From Conidiobolus incongruus B7586 (taxonomy: Eukaryota > Entomophthoromycota > Entomophthoromycetes > Entomophthorales > Conidiobolaceae), in assembly GCA_000697335.1 (NCBI GenBank), contig JNEM01006757.1:1-17936 (forward strand): DNA of 17,936 bases. Direction: 5' to 3'. Numbering within the stretch: position 1 is the stretch's first letter; each line of letters begins with the position of its first letter. The translations under genes were made by a program, and so were the position numbers. Shown one piece after another: positions 7,282-17,818 of this stretch. Under the pieces are notes generated by a model that was given only the letters and a program-made list of their open reading frames with translations, ran no database searches and was not told the origin of the DNA.

Positions 7282-9305
7282 CTACTGATCTAGTTCATCA
7301 TTCTTAGTCATATTTTCTGCATTGAAAACATTATCAACATTTGATGTAACTTCTTCAGATTTATGTTGTAGTTCATTTAAAGTTTGATCAAGCTTGGGAC
7401 TAGCTTCTTCCACTTTGAGTGGTTCTGATTTTTGGTTGTCTTTAGATTGATTCTCAACTGGCTGTTGTGGTGCTTCTGTATCTTTTGAAGCAGTATAGGA
7501 AATCATTTGATCTTGAATTTGGTCTTGTTGTTTGCTAATCTCTAAGTTATCATTAATAGCTGAAGCTTGAATCTCATCTTGGGGATTCGGGTTTGGTTGA
7601 GTATCATTCTCTTTAATATCTTGAGACTCAGGTTCCGGTGTTGATGAAGATGATTTATAATCGGTAACAAGTCCAATTGCTTGTTGAATATGCTCGTCAT
7701 TATTATTTAATGGCTCAGAAAGTTTAGTAGGAAGAGAAGTCGCTGATTCTTCTGGTTGGGATTTAGGTTCTGAATCATTTTCAGTCTCTTTGGTGAGGTT
7801 CTCTATAGGAATAGTAAGATTTTCTGATTTTTGTTCAAAAACAATATCTTCAGGTTCTTGGATAGATTCAGTATTTTGAGTAGATTCCTTTTGAGGGGAG
7901 TTGGGTTTGGTAGAATCTTTGGCAGATTGGTTAATAGGTTCTTCAAATGGAGCTACCGCAGAATAGTCAATAGGCTCAGGTTGAGGGAACGATCCAGAAT
8001 CGTTGAGCAAACTTGAAGTTGCTTCAAGAGATGATTCAGCAAGTTGATTTTGGGATTCAGTGGGAATATCAAAATTCGTATCGTTTGTGCTCAGATTGGT
8101 GTCAGCAGGTTGTTGGTTCTGTGGTCCACCATTTGTTGGCAAATCAATGTGGAGTGTAGTATCAAAATCTTTGTTATTATCTGGAGGGTTAGAATCAGGT
8201 GGACTTTGATTTTGAATATCTTTGACTAAGTTGGGTTGAAGAATAGGTTCTTCGGATTTTTGGGCTGTTTCATCATTTGCAATTGTTGGCGTTATTTGCT
8301 GTTCTAAAGGCTGATCATCAATTTGGGGTTTAGATTCTGTATCTATGCCCATTTCATTTCGTTCGGTGAGGTTAGTAGTATTTTCTTTACTTATTCCTTG
8401 AGGATTTTGAGGGATGAAAGTATCAGGATTAGCTTCACTCTGAGCCTTAATATTGTCCAAGTCGTTGATTTGATTGTCTGTGACTTGTTCAGTTTGAAAA
8501 GTGATTGGATTAGGATCAATATCCATCTGGTTATCCTGAGATACTACTTCTTTGATAGTGTCATTAACTTGTTCAGACTGATTAACAGTAGGTTCTGGAT
8601 CGATATCCGTTTTAGTATCTTCAGGGATGTTTTCCTGAATACTATTATCAACTCGGTCATGTTTATCAGGAATAGACTCAAGATCAATGTCCATTTTGGA
8701 TTCTTCTTTAACTTCACCATTAATTGCATTAGATACTTGTACATTTTCAGATAACTCTTTAGGAGTCAATTCTTCCGACTTTATATCTTTTTGTTGAGCT
8801 TCAGAAGTTGGTTGAGATGCATTTTGAATAGGTAGATTGGATTCATCATTGTTTAAAGTATTATCAGATAAGGTTTGAGATAAATTAGTTGCTGAATCTT
8901 CCAAATTTTCAGTTTGGAAAGTGGTATCTGCGGCTGGAGTGGGAGATAAACTAGGTTGAGAATCGAATTCAGCTTGAACTTGAGCTAAAAATAGTTTTTG
9001 AATATCATTGGAATTACATAAACTGAAAATTATTCTTACTGTTAACCCACATAGGAATTTTGAGATGTTTAGCGTGAGGAGGATTATCTAATTTACGCTG
9101 CCTATAACAAATAATAGTAAATAAAATTATATGAAAAATTGAGAAAAAACAAATGTTTCAAAAGAATGTCTTAATATCAAATAGTATACCATTTAAACAC
9201 AGGTTCAAAGAAAGCTTGGCGTAATTGGTCCAATTCCGAGTTATTACTATTACCACCATATCGTGTAGTTCTTCCTTCGAAATTCGCTCTCGATCTAGTC
9301 GTCAT
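7282..9305 (-). CDS. Unassigned 626-residue protein: short conserved-looking N-terminus plus long acidic disordered tail
   Basis: I read complement(join(7282..8984, 9040..9101, 9190..9305)), 626 residues. The start MTTRSRANFEGRTTRYGG is at 9305. Exons 1 and 2 give LDQLRQAFFEPVFKWQRKL and HAKHLKIPMWVNTQ (about residues 25-61), the only part with folded or conserved character. Its pattern, TRSRA then KW-x-R/K then LK-xx-xWV, loosely recalls the N-terminal region of BCL7, a SWI/SNF subunit with a disordered acidic tail, but this is a weak resemblance by eye. From residue 62 on the protein is nearly all Asn, Gln, Ser, Thr, Glu, Asp and Pro, with no membrane segment or signal peptide and three 28-residue repeats (157 to about 240). 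Both splices keep frame, and the long open frame of 567 codons in such AT-rich DNA argues that the gene is real. It converges on Ku80 with 266 bp between. A nuclear role is only a guess. Confidence 0.7.
8443..8694 (-). repeat. Three in-frame 84-bp repeats (28 residues each) in the acidic tail
   Basis: The motif M/T-DID recurs at exactly 28-residue spacing (residues 157, 185 and 213): MDIDLESIP, TDIDPEPTV and MDIDPNPIT, each followed at similar distance by a V-N/D-x-x-I or V-T-D segment. A fourth, looser MGID-TES lies near residue 271. The repeats are imperfect in DNA, so the duplication is old, and the DID core has been kept. Confidence 0.75.
8985..9039 (-). other. Intron 2 of the acidic-tail gene
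   Basis: A 55-base intron on the minus strand has donor GTAAGA and acceptor TTTTTAG. It splits a threonine codon (phase 1). Without removing it the frame of the long third exon has no ATG near its start; with it, the frame joins to exon 2 and the ATG at 9305. Confidence 0.7.
9102..9189 (-). other. Intron 1 of the acidic-tail gene
   Basis: An 88-base intron on the minus strand has donor GTATAC and acceptor TTATAG. It splits the tryptophan codon of the FKWQRKL segment (phase 2). The donor is less standard than that of intron 2, but the frame fits exactly. Confidence 0.65.
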
Positions 9306-10302
9306 ACTGCTATTATATTATTTATAATTTATTATTGAATATATTTATTTTGTTATATATATATATATATATTACCTCGTAGAATGAATCACTATATATA
9401 TTATTAGGATAATTATATTTTTATTATGGGACTTTCTAATTATTTAATTGCATTGACAAATGATATCCAATACTGATTTATTCACAATATGTATTGTATT
9501 TTTCGTACACGTTGAAATAGAAATATATTTATTCTCGAAAAATTGCTGTTAAAAGTATTATGAAATAAAATGATATAAGTTTGCTCTATTGACTTACATA
9601 TTAGAAAATTTTTGATTATTATTCAAATTTATTTAAATAACTTTTGGATTGGATAATATACATTAGTGAATGCTTGGAGCAGAAATGAATGGTTCATAAC
9701 TTACATTTTACTATTTAAAGATATTCAATTTACAAGATAGATTATAGTTTTTTATTCGAATTATTTGTAATATATATTATTTGGACAAAGCATTTTGATT
9801 TTGATTAAATCTTTTGATTATTTTAAGAATCAAAACTTTATATCTCCCATTTATTAAATTAGATAATATTGAAATCTCTCTCTTATCTACAAATATACTA
9901 AATATTGAGTGGAACTTAATACTGAGATATGTAATAAATAGTTTGAGAAATTATTACATCAAAAAATATATTATAAATTAAGTAGTGGTTCCATTTTAAA
10001 TCTTTGTAATCCCTAAAGTAATATATTTTCCACTTGGCCATCTTTTTCAAATGATATTTCAAGTTTTAATACCATCTGAAGAAAAATTTATTGTATCATA
10101 ATTTAAACTTCAGATAATTTAAAAAATTCACTACAATCCAAAGTAATCAATTTGCTGACATTTAATCCTAATTTCCACAATTTTAATGTATTTATTTATT
10201 CAAATTATAAATTAATTATGATTTTTATATTATAACTAATTTAATGTTTATGAACTACTTTATTTGCTAATTTAAATTAAATTACTATATCTCTTATTAA
10301 AG
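9306..10302. other. AT-rich spacer between the last host gene and the repeat block
   Basis: The left edge should hold the promoter of the minus-strand gene starting at 9305, including the TA run at 9354-9372. I see no coding frame, RNA gene or element end in the rest. From about 10200 on almost no G or C remains and the composition merges into the repeat block. Confidence 0.55.
9354..9372. repeat. Microsatellite (TA)n upstream of the acidic-tail gene
   Basis: An uninterrupted TA run of 19 bases lies about 50-67 bp upstream of the ATG at 9305. It could serve as an AT-rich promoter element or be simple slippage. Confidence 0.85.
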
Positions 10303-10612
10303 TGTTAAGTGATTAGTTCTTAAAATTCTTATATTTAATTTTATATAATTAATTTAACTTTTATTAATTCAACTAATTAATATATTTAAAATGATATTAA
10401 TAGTATTAAAAATATTAATATAACAAATAAATATCATCTTTCTTTTTCCATTTAATCTTTGTTTTCTAGTATTTATCATTATTCCTAAGATCCAAATTAT
10501 ATATATTAATATTATATTATATTATATTGATATTATTTATTAAAGAATTTAGTATATTTATATTAACTTATTTATTAATATATCCACTTATCACATAGAT
10601 ATTATATTAAAC
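10303..10612 (+). repeat. Diverged relative of the chromovirus LTR (possible solo LTR)
   Basis: From TGTTAAGTGATTAGTTCTTA at 10303 the DNA aligns by eye with the start of the chromovirus LTR at 10798 (TGTTAAAAGACTAGTTCTTT). Shared landmarks follow in the same order: CTTATAT, TATATAATT, a pyrimidine-rich TTTCTTTTTCC block and CTAAGAT. Similarity fades after about 10500, and I place the end near TTAAACA at about 10612 with low certainty. It is in the same orientation as the element downstream and is an older or different subfamily copy. Confidence 0.4.
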
Positions 10613-10792
10613 ACAGTTTTAAATTATATTGGCTTTATTTTCATTATATTAATATAAAATCATATATTTTTATGGAATTAAATATTTAATTTTAATTTTA
10701 AATAATATTATCATATTTTAAAATTAAAATATATAAATTTAGAAATATAATAGGGAAATTTAATAAAATAAAAAATTAATATTATAAATCTA

Positions 10793-10797
10793 AAACC
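10793..10797. repeat. Target-site duplication, left copy (AAACC)
   Basis: AAACC directly precedes the left LTR and recurs at 17814-17818 directly after the right LTR. Five bases is the usual duplication length for Ty3/gypsy integrases. Confidence 0.6.
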
Positions 10798-11201
10798 TGT
10801 TAAAAGACTAGTTCTTTAAATCCTTATATATACTTCCATATAATTCAATTAACTATAAATTATATGATTAATTTATACATATATAGTTAAATTAATTATA
10901 TAAATAATATTGAATTATCTAATAAACTAGGTTTTTTTTCCTCTCAATTCTTACTATTCTTTACTTTTTCACTATTTCTAAGATTAAAACTACATCTTAT
11001 TAATATTATAATATATTAACACTACCTAATATAAATCTTAATATATTAATGACCTATCCTAGTTTGAAGCTTAATTAAACTTTGTTTACATTTGCACACC
11101 ACAACTATGTTATATTACTATATTCTACACCATACTACTTTTATATCAAGTTTTTCTCTATACTATATTGGTTTAACTACCACTACACTTATATAGTAAC
11201 A
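10798..11201 (+). repeat. Left (5') LTR of the chromovirus
   Basis: It begins TGTTA and ends TAACA, the short inverted ends normal for LTRs. It matches 17415 to about 17813 nearly along its whole length, including the blocks CTCTCAATTCTTACTATTCT, CACTACCTAATATAAATCTT and TTGCACACCACAACTAT. It retains C or G more often than the right copy does. Confidence 0.85.
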
Positions 11202-11399
11202 GTAATAAAACTATAAAAAACCTATTAGAAATCAATAACTATTTATATTAAATTTATTTATTATTATTTTAAATTTTATCTATAATTTATTTTATTCAAA
11301 TTTAACACTATATATTATAATACCATTAAAAAAATACCTTTATATTATTTTAATAATGATAGTAGCTTAATTACTAAGTAAATTTAAGATTTTAACCTT

Positions 11400-12300
11400 T
11401 AAAAACTTATTACCCTTTAAAAAACCTATATTAGACAACTTTTAATTAAAAAAAACATGTTTTAAAAAGCCTAAATCTAACAAACCAGCTACTTTATTAT
11501 AGTTAATATATTTAACTACCTTTTTAATATCTTTAAAGATAAATTAACTATTTATGATAGTTTTAAAAACCTTTATAAGCTTGAAAACTACTTTAAAAAT
11601 ATAAAAAATTACTTTAATTTAATCTTTAATAAAGATTTAAAGAATATTTTTAAATTAGCTATTTTTTTTAGAAAAATTTGTTTATAATTGGTAGTTAACT
11701 TATTACAAGCTTAATCTTAAAGAATCTATAAGAGGATAGCTTACTACAAAAATATAAACTTTTAAACAATTAGAAAAAACTTTTAAAGAGAGGTATTACT
11801 TAAAAAATTAAGTTTAATTAACAAAAGAAATACTTTCTTAACTTAAATAAAAAACTTCTATAAAATAATTAATTATGAAATTTAATGAGATATACTTAAA
11901 TATATTAAATATCACTAAAGAAGAATAAATCTACAAATTATTATAATGTCTTAATTTTTAAATAAAACTCTAGTTAGTTAATAAAAAATACTTTAATAAT
12001 ATATCTTTTTTTAACATTTGTAATATAGCAATTATAATTAATAATATCTTTTATTTTATAACTAAATCTTTTTACCTTAAGAATTAATCTTTTAAAACTT
12101 ACTTTAGCCTACTTAAGTTTCAAATAATAAATGTTTCTGCTTTAAAGTTTTATAAGAAAACCTTAAATAAAGAAGTTAAAGTTTATTTAAAAGTAAATAA
12201 AAATTGTTACTATTGTTAAAAAACTTAAGTTAATTATAAAGTTAACAAATATCTTTTAAAGAAACAATATCTGTTTAATTCTCAATAATCTCAACTTACC
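11400..12300 (+). pseudogene. Gag remnant of the chromovirus
   Basis: This segment follows the left LTR, where gag lies in the family. A Cys-rich patch near 12196-12215 resembles the CCHC zinc knuckle at the end of gag. The remainder is assigned by position only and is heavily broken. Confidence 0.5.
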
Positions 12301-12445
12301 AACCATAAATCAAACTTAAATAATATTAATATAACTTTAGAATTACTTTTTTTTATAATTAGTTAACAAATTTTAATCTAATCTACAAAAGTTTTAATAG
12401 ACTAATGATTCTATAAATTAAACTGTATATACTAAAGAAATCTAA

Positions 12446-12640
12446 TTGATTAAACTATTAAAAACTAGAAATATTCTAGTAACTAATTTATCTTGTAATT
12501 TTTTACCTTTAACTATCACTTTATTATTTGTGTTAATTAGTTTTTTTATAAATAAACCTATTAGTGTTTTAATTAATTCTGGTTGCTTTAGTTATATTAT
12601 CTTTTTTATTATTATTGTAAAACTATCTTTACCTATCTAA
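12446..12640 (+). pseudogene. Aspartic protease remnant of the chromovirus
   Basis: A short open stretch contains a segment resembling the flap and active-site region of retroelement aspartic proteases, near 12565-12610. Its position between gag and reverse transcriptase is the usual one. It is a fossil fragment and not an independent gene. Confidence 0.55.
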
Positions 12641-13189
12641 AAAAGTAACTTGATAATTAAATATGCTAACAACTTAATAAAATAAGCATCTGGTACTATA
12701 TTTAAATATTTATTATTATTTCCTAACTACTCCTAATATATTAAATTCTTAATTGGTAATATTAGTTATAATTTTATACTAGGTTAAAATTAGTTTAAAT
12801 ATTATAATTTTATATCTATAAATATTACCCTAGAAGGTTACAAATTTATTTTTTTTATATTTCAAAAAAAAATAATGGAATTAATCTTAAAAAATTTATA
12901 TTACCCTACTACAAAACTATTAAATATTATACCTAACACTAACTTTATAATTGTAGCAAATAATTTTATTATTATAAGCAAAAATCAATATAAAAAACTA
13001 ATTAAAAGCTTTAATAATTTATAAAGATATATATTTGTTTATTATTTATCTATTAACACTTTATCTATTAACTTCAATAAAGTTATATCTAATAACCACT
13101 TTTTATATAATATAATAAGTTAATTTGCTAATGATTTTAAACTTTTAGATAAATTAACTCTTAAATATAATATTACTCTGTATTTTTAA

Positions 13190-14468
13190 TAATGAGATTT
13201 TTTGCAATTAAAAATAAATAAACATTTGAATATATAATATATAAAAATAACTATATAATATAAATTTAATAGTTTCTTTTATTATTAATAACTTTTTGCT
13301 ATACTTTTAGCAAACTTCTAACACCTAAAAAACAGTTCTTTTTATTAAAGACTAAAATTTGATGTTTCACAAACCAATTAAATTTTCCTGTAGAAATTTT
13401 CTTTCCTATAAGCTAGTTTTTTAATTGCCTAAAGCAATTATAATTACATAGGTTATAATCAAAAGAATATACTAGATGTGGTAGTTTTTTCCAGTTATTT
13501 TTAATTAGAAAGTTTTTTACAGCTTTAGATTTATGTATTTTGCAATTATCATGCAAAATAATAGGTTTTTTCAAATTATATTAAGAACACTAATTAGAAA
13601 TACTTTTATTTGAAAAAACAATATATAGTTTATTATTAATTGATTTTCCTTCAGGAACTAAATAAGAATAGTATATAACATTATAATCTATTACAATAAT
13701 TAACATTCATTTATTAATAAAATGTTTATTTAAAGGGATTTGTAGAGGGGGTTGATTTAGCTTAATCCAGCATCTTGATTTGTGTTTTAATAAAGGATTA
13801 TATATAAGGATCTAAGATTCATCAATTGTAATTATTTGCTGTAAAAGTTTAGGCTTCTGGTAATATTTTAATAGGTTTTGTTTAACAATAGCTACTCTAG
13901 CTTTTTTTTAAGCTTTAGTTAAATTATAAAGTACCTATTTTATATTTTTATTTATTAATTTTAGTTTAAACTTTAAAATATATAAAATACTTGTAAAACT
14001 AATATTAAAGTGTTTAGATAATTCTCTAGCTGAAATAAAAAGGTGTTTTTGAATATATTTTTTCACTCTATTTACAATTAAAAAAGTAATAGTTGAAGTT
14101 AGTTTTCTAGATTTTAACAGGTTTTGAATAGTTTCTCTTTTAGCTTTAAAGTAATTTACCTAGTAATAAATTGTTAATTTAGATAATACTTTATTACTAA
14201 AAGCTACTTGTAAATTTTAAATAATTTTAGAGGGTTTATAGTTAAGTTTTACTAATACTAAAATAAAAAACTTTTCATGATTACTATTTAGTTTAAGTAT
14301 AATTAAATTAAACAACTAATTTTAAAAAGTTAATTTTTTAATCAAAAAAACTAATATATATATATATATATATTAAAAATATATAATTTCTTATTAACTT
14401 TGTATATATTTATTTATTTCAAACTAATAATATGTTTGAAAAATCAGAAATTAAAAAATTTCCCATTA
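13190..14468 (-). mobile_element. mariner (DD34D) DNA transposon nested in the chromovirus
   Basis: An element of 1275 bp (13192-14466) lies between TA dinucleotides at 13190-13191 and 14467-14468, as expected for Tc1/mariner target duplication. The inverted ends read ATGAGATTTTTTGCAATT on the left and ATGGGAAATTTTTTAATT on the right, strand-corrected, similar over about 20 bases. The transposase lies on the minus strand. The insertion separates the protease and reverse transcriptase parts of the host retroelement. Length and layout are normal for mariner. A TA run at about 14353-14372 lies just inside the right end. Confidence 0.8.
13330..14290 (-). pseudogene. mariner transposase, decayed
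   Basis: On the minus strand an N-terminal helix-turn-helix trace (ARELSKHFNIS) is followed by the first catalytic Asp in TIDES (near 13830), the second in LHDN (near 13550), and the block YSFDYNLCNYNCFRQLKN (near 13420-13475), which aligns without gaps to the mariner block YSPDLAPSDYHLFRSLKN. The distance from the second Asp to the third catalytic position is 34 residues, the DD34D type. That third position reads Asn (AAT for GAT), and the Trp usually following DES is a TAG stop; both fit G-to-A change. Several more in-frame stops interrupt the gene, so it cannot make active transposase. Confidence 0.8.
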
Positions 14469-14539
14469 TTTTAAATTCAAGGTAATATTAAATATAAAAT
14501 TAAATTATTCCCTAGTACACAACTATATTTAAAGTTTAC

Positions 14540-15250
14540 TTACCATTCATCTCTTGAATAATATTAAACTTTGAAAGAAGAAATCTAAAAACTATTTAAA
14601 AATAGATATATTAAACTTTTTTCTTTACTATAAAAATCTTTAATTTTCTTTATAAAAAAAGCTAATGGTAGTTAAAGATTATATATTAATAATTATGTTT
14701 TAAACTTTAAAACTATTAAAGATAAAACTCCATTATTAAACCTATATAATATTAAGGATAAACTACTTAAATCAACTATATTCATTAAATTAAATATTCA
14801 GAATAAATATTATAAAATTAAAGAAAATTCTATCCTTTTAATTATTTTCAATATTTTTTTAAGCTATTATAAATTTATAATTATAAACTTTAGATTGTGT
14901 AATGTTTTTGTAACTTTTACTTAATTCATCAATTCCTTTTTTAAACTTATTTTTAATAACTTTATTATTACTTACCTTAATAATATTTTAATCTATTTAA
15001 AAACTAAAAAAGAATATATTTAACATATTAATTAAATTTTACAAATTATTCAAGAATATAAATTATCTTTAAAATTATCAAAATATATTTTTGGTGCTTT
15101 TTCTATTTTTTTCTATAGTTATATTGTTTCCTCTTAAGGAATTAATATTGATTTAACTAAACTCAACAGTGTTAAAGTTTTTATTATACCTATAAACAAT
15201 GATCAACTTATGTTTATAGTTAAATTATTAAATTACTTTAAAAATTTCAT
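14540..15250 (+). pseudogene. Reverse transcriptase remnant of the chromovirus
   Basis: After the mariner insert the plus strand shows traces of the Ty3/gypsy reverse transcriptase in order: the KKA/DGS-like segment near 14650, the FIKLNIQ block near 14780 (equivalent to the first catalytic region, FTKLDLR in relatives), and the FRLCNVFVTF block near 14890 (equivalent to MPFGLxNAPATF). The region is a broken fossil. Confidence 0.75.
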
Positions 15251-15449
15251 TGATTCTTTTATTGAACTTATTACTTTTCTTACTAATCTCTTGAAGAAAA
15301 ACTCTTTTTTTAAATAAACTTTACTATATACTTTTTTTATAAATGTTTTAATTTTCTATATTACTAATATTCTTGTTTTATCTATCTTTAATCTAAAACT
15401 ACCTACTATTATTTTTACTAACTCTAGTTCTTTTGTAATTAATAAATAA

Positions 15450-15840
15450 TTAACCTAGTTTGAATTTAATTTATATTTTACCTTTTAACTATAAAATAAA
15501 ATAATAAATAGGGTAGAATAAGTTAAATTTAACTTTGTAAATATTACCTTAAAACTAATAACATTCTAGTTAAGAAAAATAAAACTAGTTGAATTAAAAT
15601 ACCTAGTCTATAAATGAAAACTTTTTGCTTTAGTAGAAATAATTAAAAATCACCTATATTTTTTGTTTTGTAATTTTTTTTAATACTTATAGATTATAAA
15701 TCATTTATCTACTTAAATACTCAAAAGCATTTATTAAGAAGATAAGTTAAATAGATTAAAACTATCTAAATTTACCTTTTCTTTATTTAATATCTTTTAG
15801 GTTAATAAAATTATATTATAGATACCTTATTAAAAAATCT
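15450..15840 (+). pseudogene. RNase H remnant of the chromovirus
   Basis: It sits between reverse transcriptase and integrase. A segment near 15690-15740 resembles the DHKxLxYL-xxQKxLxxRQ block that ends Ty3/gypsy RNase H domains. The boundaries are approximate and the region is broken. Confidence 0.6.
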
Positions 15841-16109
15841 TACATATTTACCCTTTTATTCTAATTATAAAAACCTAGCAAATATTAACCTAATAATTAT
15901 TAAAAAAGGAAATAAAGAATTTATTAAACTATTTTAAGAAATACTATTAAATAATTATTTCTTTATTTTAATTAAAGAAGAACTCTTTAAACTATTAGAA
16001 AACTAATTAAAATATGTTAAAAGATTTAAAATTATTAATAACTTACTATATTATAATATTTGTTTATATATCTTTAATATTCTTAAGATCCAACAAATAA
16101 TATTTGATA

Positions 16110-16700
16110 AATGTTATAATTTACTTATTAGAGGATATCAAAACTAGTTAAAAACTATTAAGAGAATTAAAATAAAGTATTACTAGCTTTCCCTAATTAA
16201 ATTAGTTTAGAAATATATTAATACCTGTGATAAATATTAAAGAACTAAATATAATACTTAACTAAAATATAGTAAATTTATTTCTCTACAAGTTCCTAAT
16301 AAAATTTAATAACAAATCTAGCTTAATTTTATAGAAATCCTTAAATCAATAAATAATTATAATAACTTACTAATTGTAATTGATTTATTTTCCAAATATG
16401 TTTATTTTATTCCTTGTTTCAAAACTTCTATAGTTAAAGATATTGTATAATTATTATTTTTTAATATTTTTACCTATTATAAAATTCTACAAACTATTGT
16501 ATCTAACAAAGATATGTAATTCAACTCTTAATTTTAAAAGTTACTATCCTTTTCCTTCAAAATTAACCTAACTATATCTACTATTAATTATCACTAAACT
16601 AATAGACTTGCTGAAAAAGTTATTAAAACCCTAAAGCAAATAATTAAAGCTTATATTAATATTAATTAGTTAAATTAAGATACCTATATCTACCAACTTT
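16110..16700 (+). pseudogene. Integrase remnant of the chromovirus
   Basis: Traces of the zinc-binding HHCC part, ending in a TCxxYQRTK-like segment near 16220-16250, precede the catalytic core. The core is marked by the IVIDLFSKYVYFIP segment near 16375-16415 and a region near 16600-16660 that resembles the TDGQTERVNRTLEQ segment. The order and spacing are those of Ty3/gypsy integrases. The region is a broken fossil. Confidence 0.75.
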
Positions 16701-17214
16701 AATATTCATTTAATACCTTTATTAATAAATCAACAGGTTTTAGCCTTTATTTCATTAATTATAACAAATATCCTAACTTAATAATTGTTCTAAAACTTTA
16801 AATTAACTTATTTTTAAACATTGTTGAATTTTAATTTAATATCAAGTATATTAATTCCCTTGTTAAATTTAACTTAGAAGAAAATTAAAAGATTATAAAA
16901 TAACAATACTCAAATTTATCTAGAAATCCTCTTAAATATAAAGTTAATATATTTGTATATTTAGAACAATCTACCCTTAAACCTACCCTATTTAAATCTA
17001 GCTTAAATCCAAAATACTTACTATTATATTATAGTCTTTATAAGATTTAATCTATTGATTTAAATTTTGAAAATATTACCTTAGAATTACCTCTAACTTT
17101 AAAAATCAACCTTACCTTTTACATATCCAAAATTAAACCATACTTTAAAGATTTTAATACTTTTCCTAATTAATTAAAAGCCTTAAAACTAAATCTAATT
17201 ATTAATTAAAATAA

Positions 17215-17370
17215 AGAAGAAGAATACTATGTTAATTACATAATTAAATCTAAATCTATTAGGAACAAACTTTATTTTTATGTAAAATAGATAGGTTATC
17301 TTATTAAAGAAACAATATAAGAACCTCTAGAAAATATTAAAAATACTTTAACCTATTATACCTATTTGTA
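17215..17370 (+). pseudogene. Chromodomain remnant at the integrase C-terminus
   Basis: Segments resembling the chromodomain pattern YxVKWxGY and WEPxENLKN follow each other near 17270-17350, directly before the right LTR. A chromodomain at this place defines chromoviruses, where it directs integration to methylated-histone heterochromatin. Confidence 0.65.
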
Positions 17371-17414
17371 AAAATCTAGGGAGTGTGTCTCTTTTAAGAA
17401 ACTAATTAGAGAAG

Positions 17415-17813
17415 TATTAAAAAACTAGTTCTTTAAATTTTTATATATACTTCTATATAATTCAATTAATTATAAATTATATAATTAATTTATACTTATA
17501 TAGTTAAATTAGTTATATAAATAACATTGAATTATTTAATAAACTAGGTTTTTCTTTTTCCTCTCAATTCTTACTATTCTTTATTTTTTCATTATTTCTA
17601 AGATTAAAACTATATCCTATTAATATTATAATATATTAGCACTACCTAATATAAATCTTAATATATCAGTGACTTATCCCAGTTTAAAGCTTAATTAAAC
17701 TTTGTTTACACTTGCACACCACAACTATATTATATTACTATATTCTACATTATATTATTTTTATATCAAGTTTTTCTCTGTATTATATTAATTTAACTAC
17801 CATTATACTTATA
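17415..17813 (+). repeat. Right (3') LTR of the chromovirus
   Basis: It matches the left LTR along its length in the same orientation and is followed by the AAACC target duplication. Differences from the left copy are almost all C/T or G/A. Both copies have lost C and G at different sites, so the changes came after insertion. Confidence 0.8.
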
Positions 17814-17818
17814 AAACC
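17814..17818. repeat. Target-site duplication, right copy (AAACC)
   Basis: AAACC follows the right LTR and matches 10793-10797. The two bases before it also match the left flank, so the exact edge is uncertain by a base or two. Confidence 0.55.

Larger units (their letters stand above)
10798..17813 (+). mobile_element. Ty3/gypsy chromovirus fossil, RIP-like degraded, with a nested mariner
   Basis: A full-length-looking but dead LTR retrotransposon lies on the plus strand. Two LTRs of about 400 bp begin at 10798 and 17415 and are flanked by a 5-bp duplication. Between them, traces follow the Ty3/gypsy order: gag with a zinc-knuckle-like patch, protease, reverse transcriptase, RNase H, integrase, and a C-terminal chromodomain, which marks it as a chromovirus. 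Without the mariner insert the element would be about 5.7 kb, normal for the family. Every coding part carries many breaks, and the DNA is almost pure A+T. The LTRs differ at roughly 35-40 of about 390 aligned sites by hand count, nearly all transitions with only one or two transversions. That fits hypermutation (RIP-like) of an insertion that need not be very old. Confidence 0.85.

Noticed and set aside
8323-8754. Plus-strand 143-codon frame and neighbours opposite the acidic-tail gene
   Set aside because: Antisense shadows of the biased Asn/Gln/Ser/Glu codons of the real minus-strand exon; hydrophobic Ile/Phe/Arg composition results from that bias.
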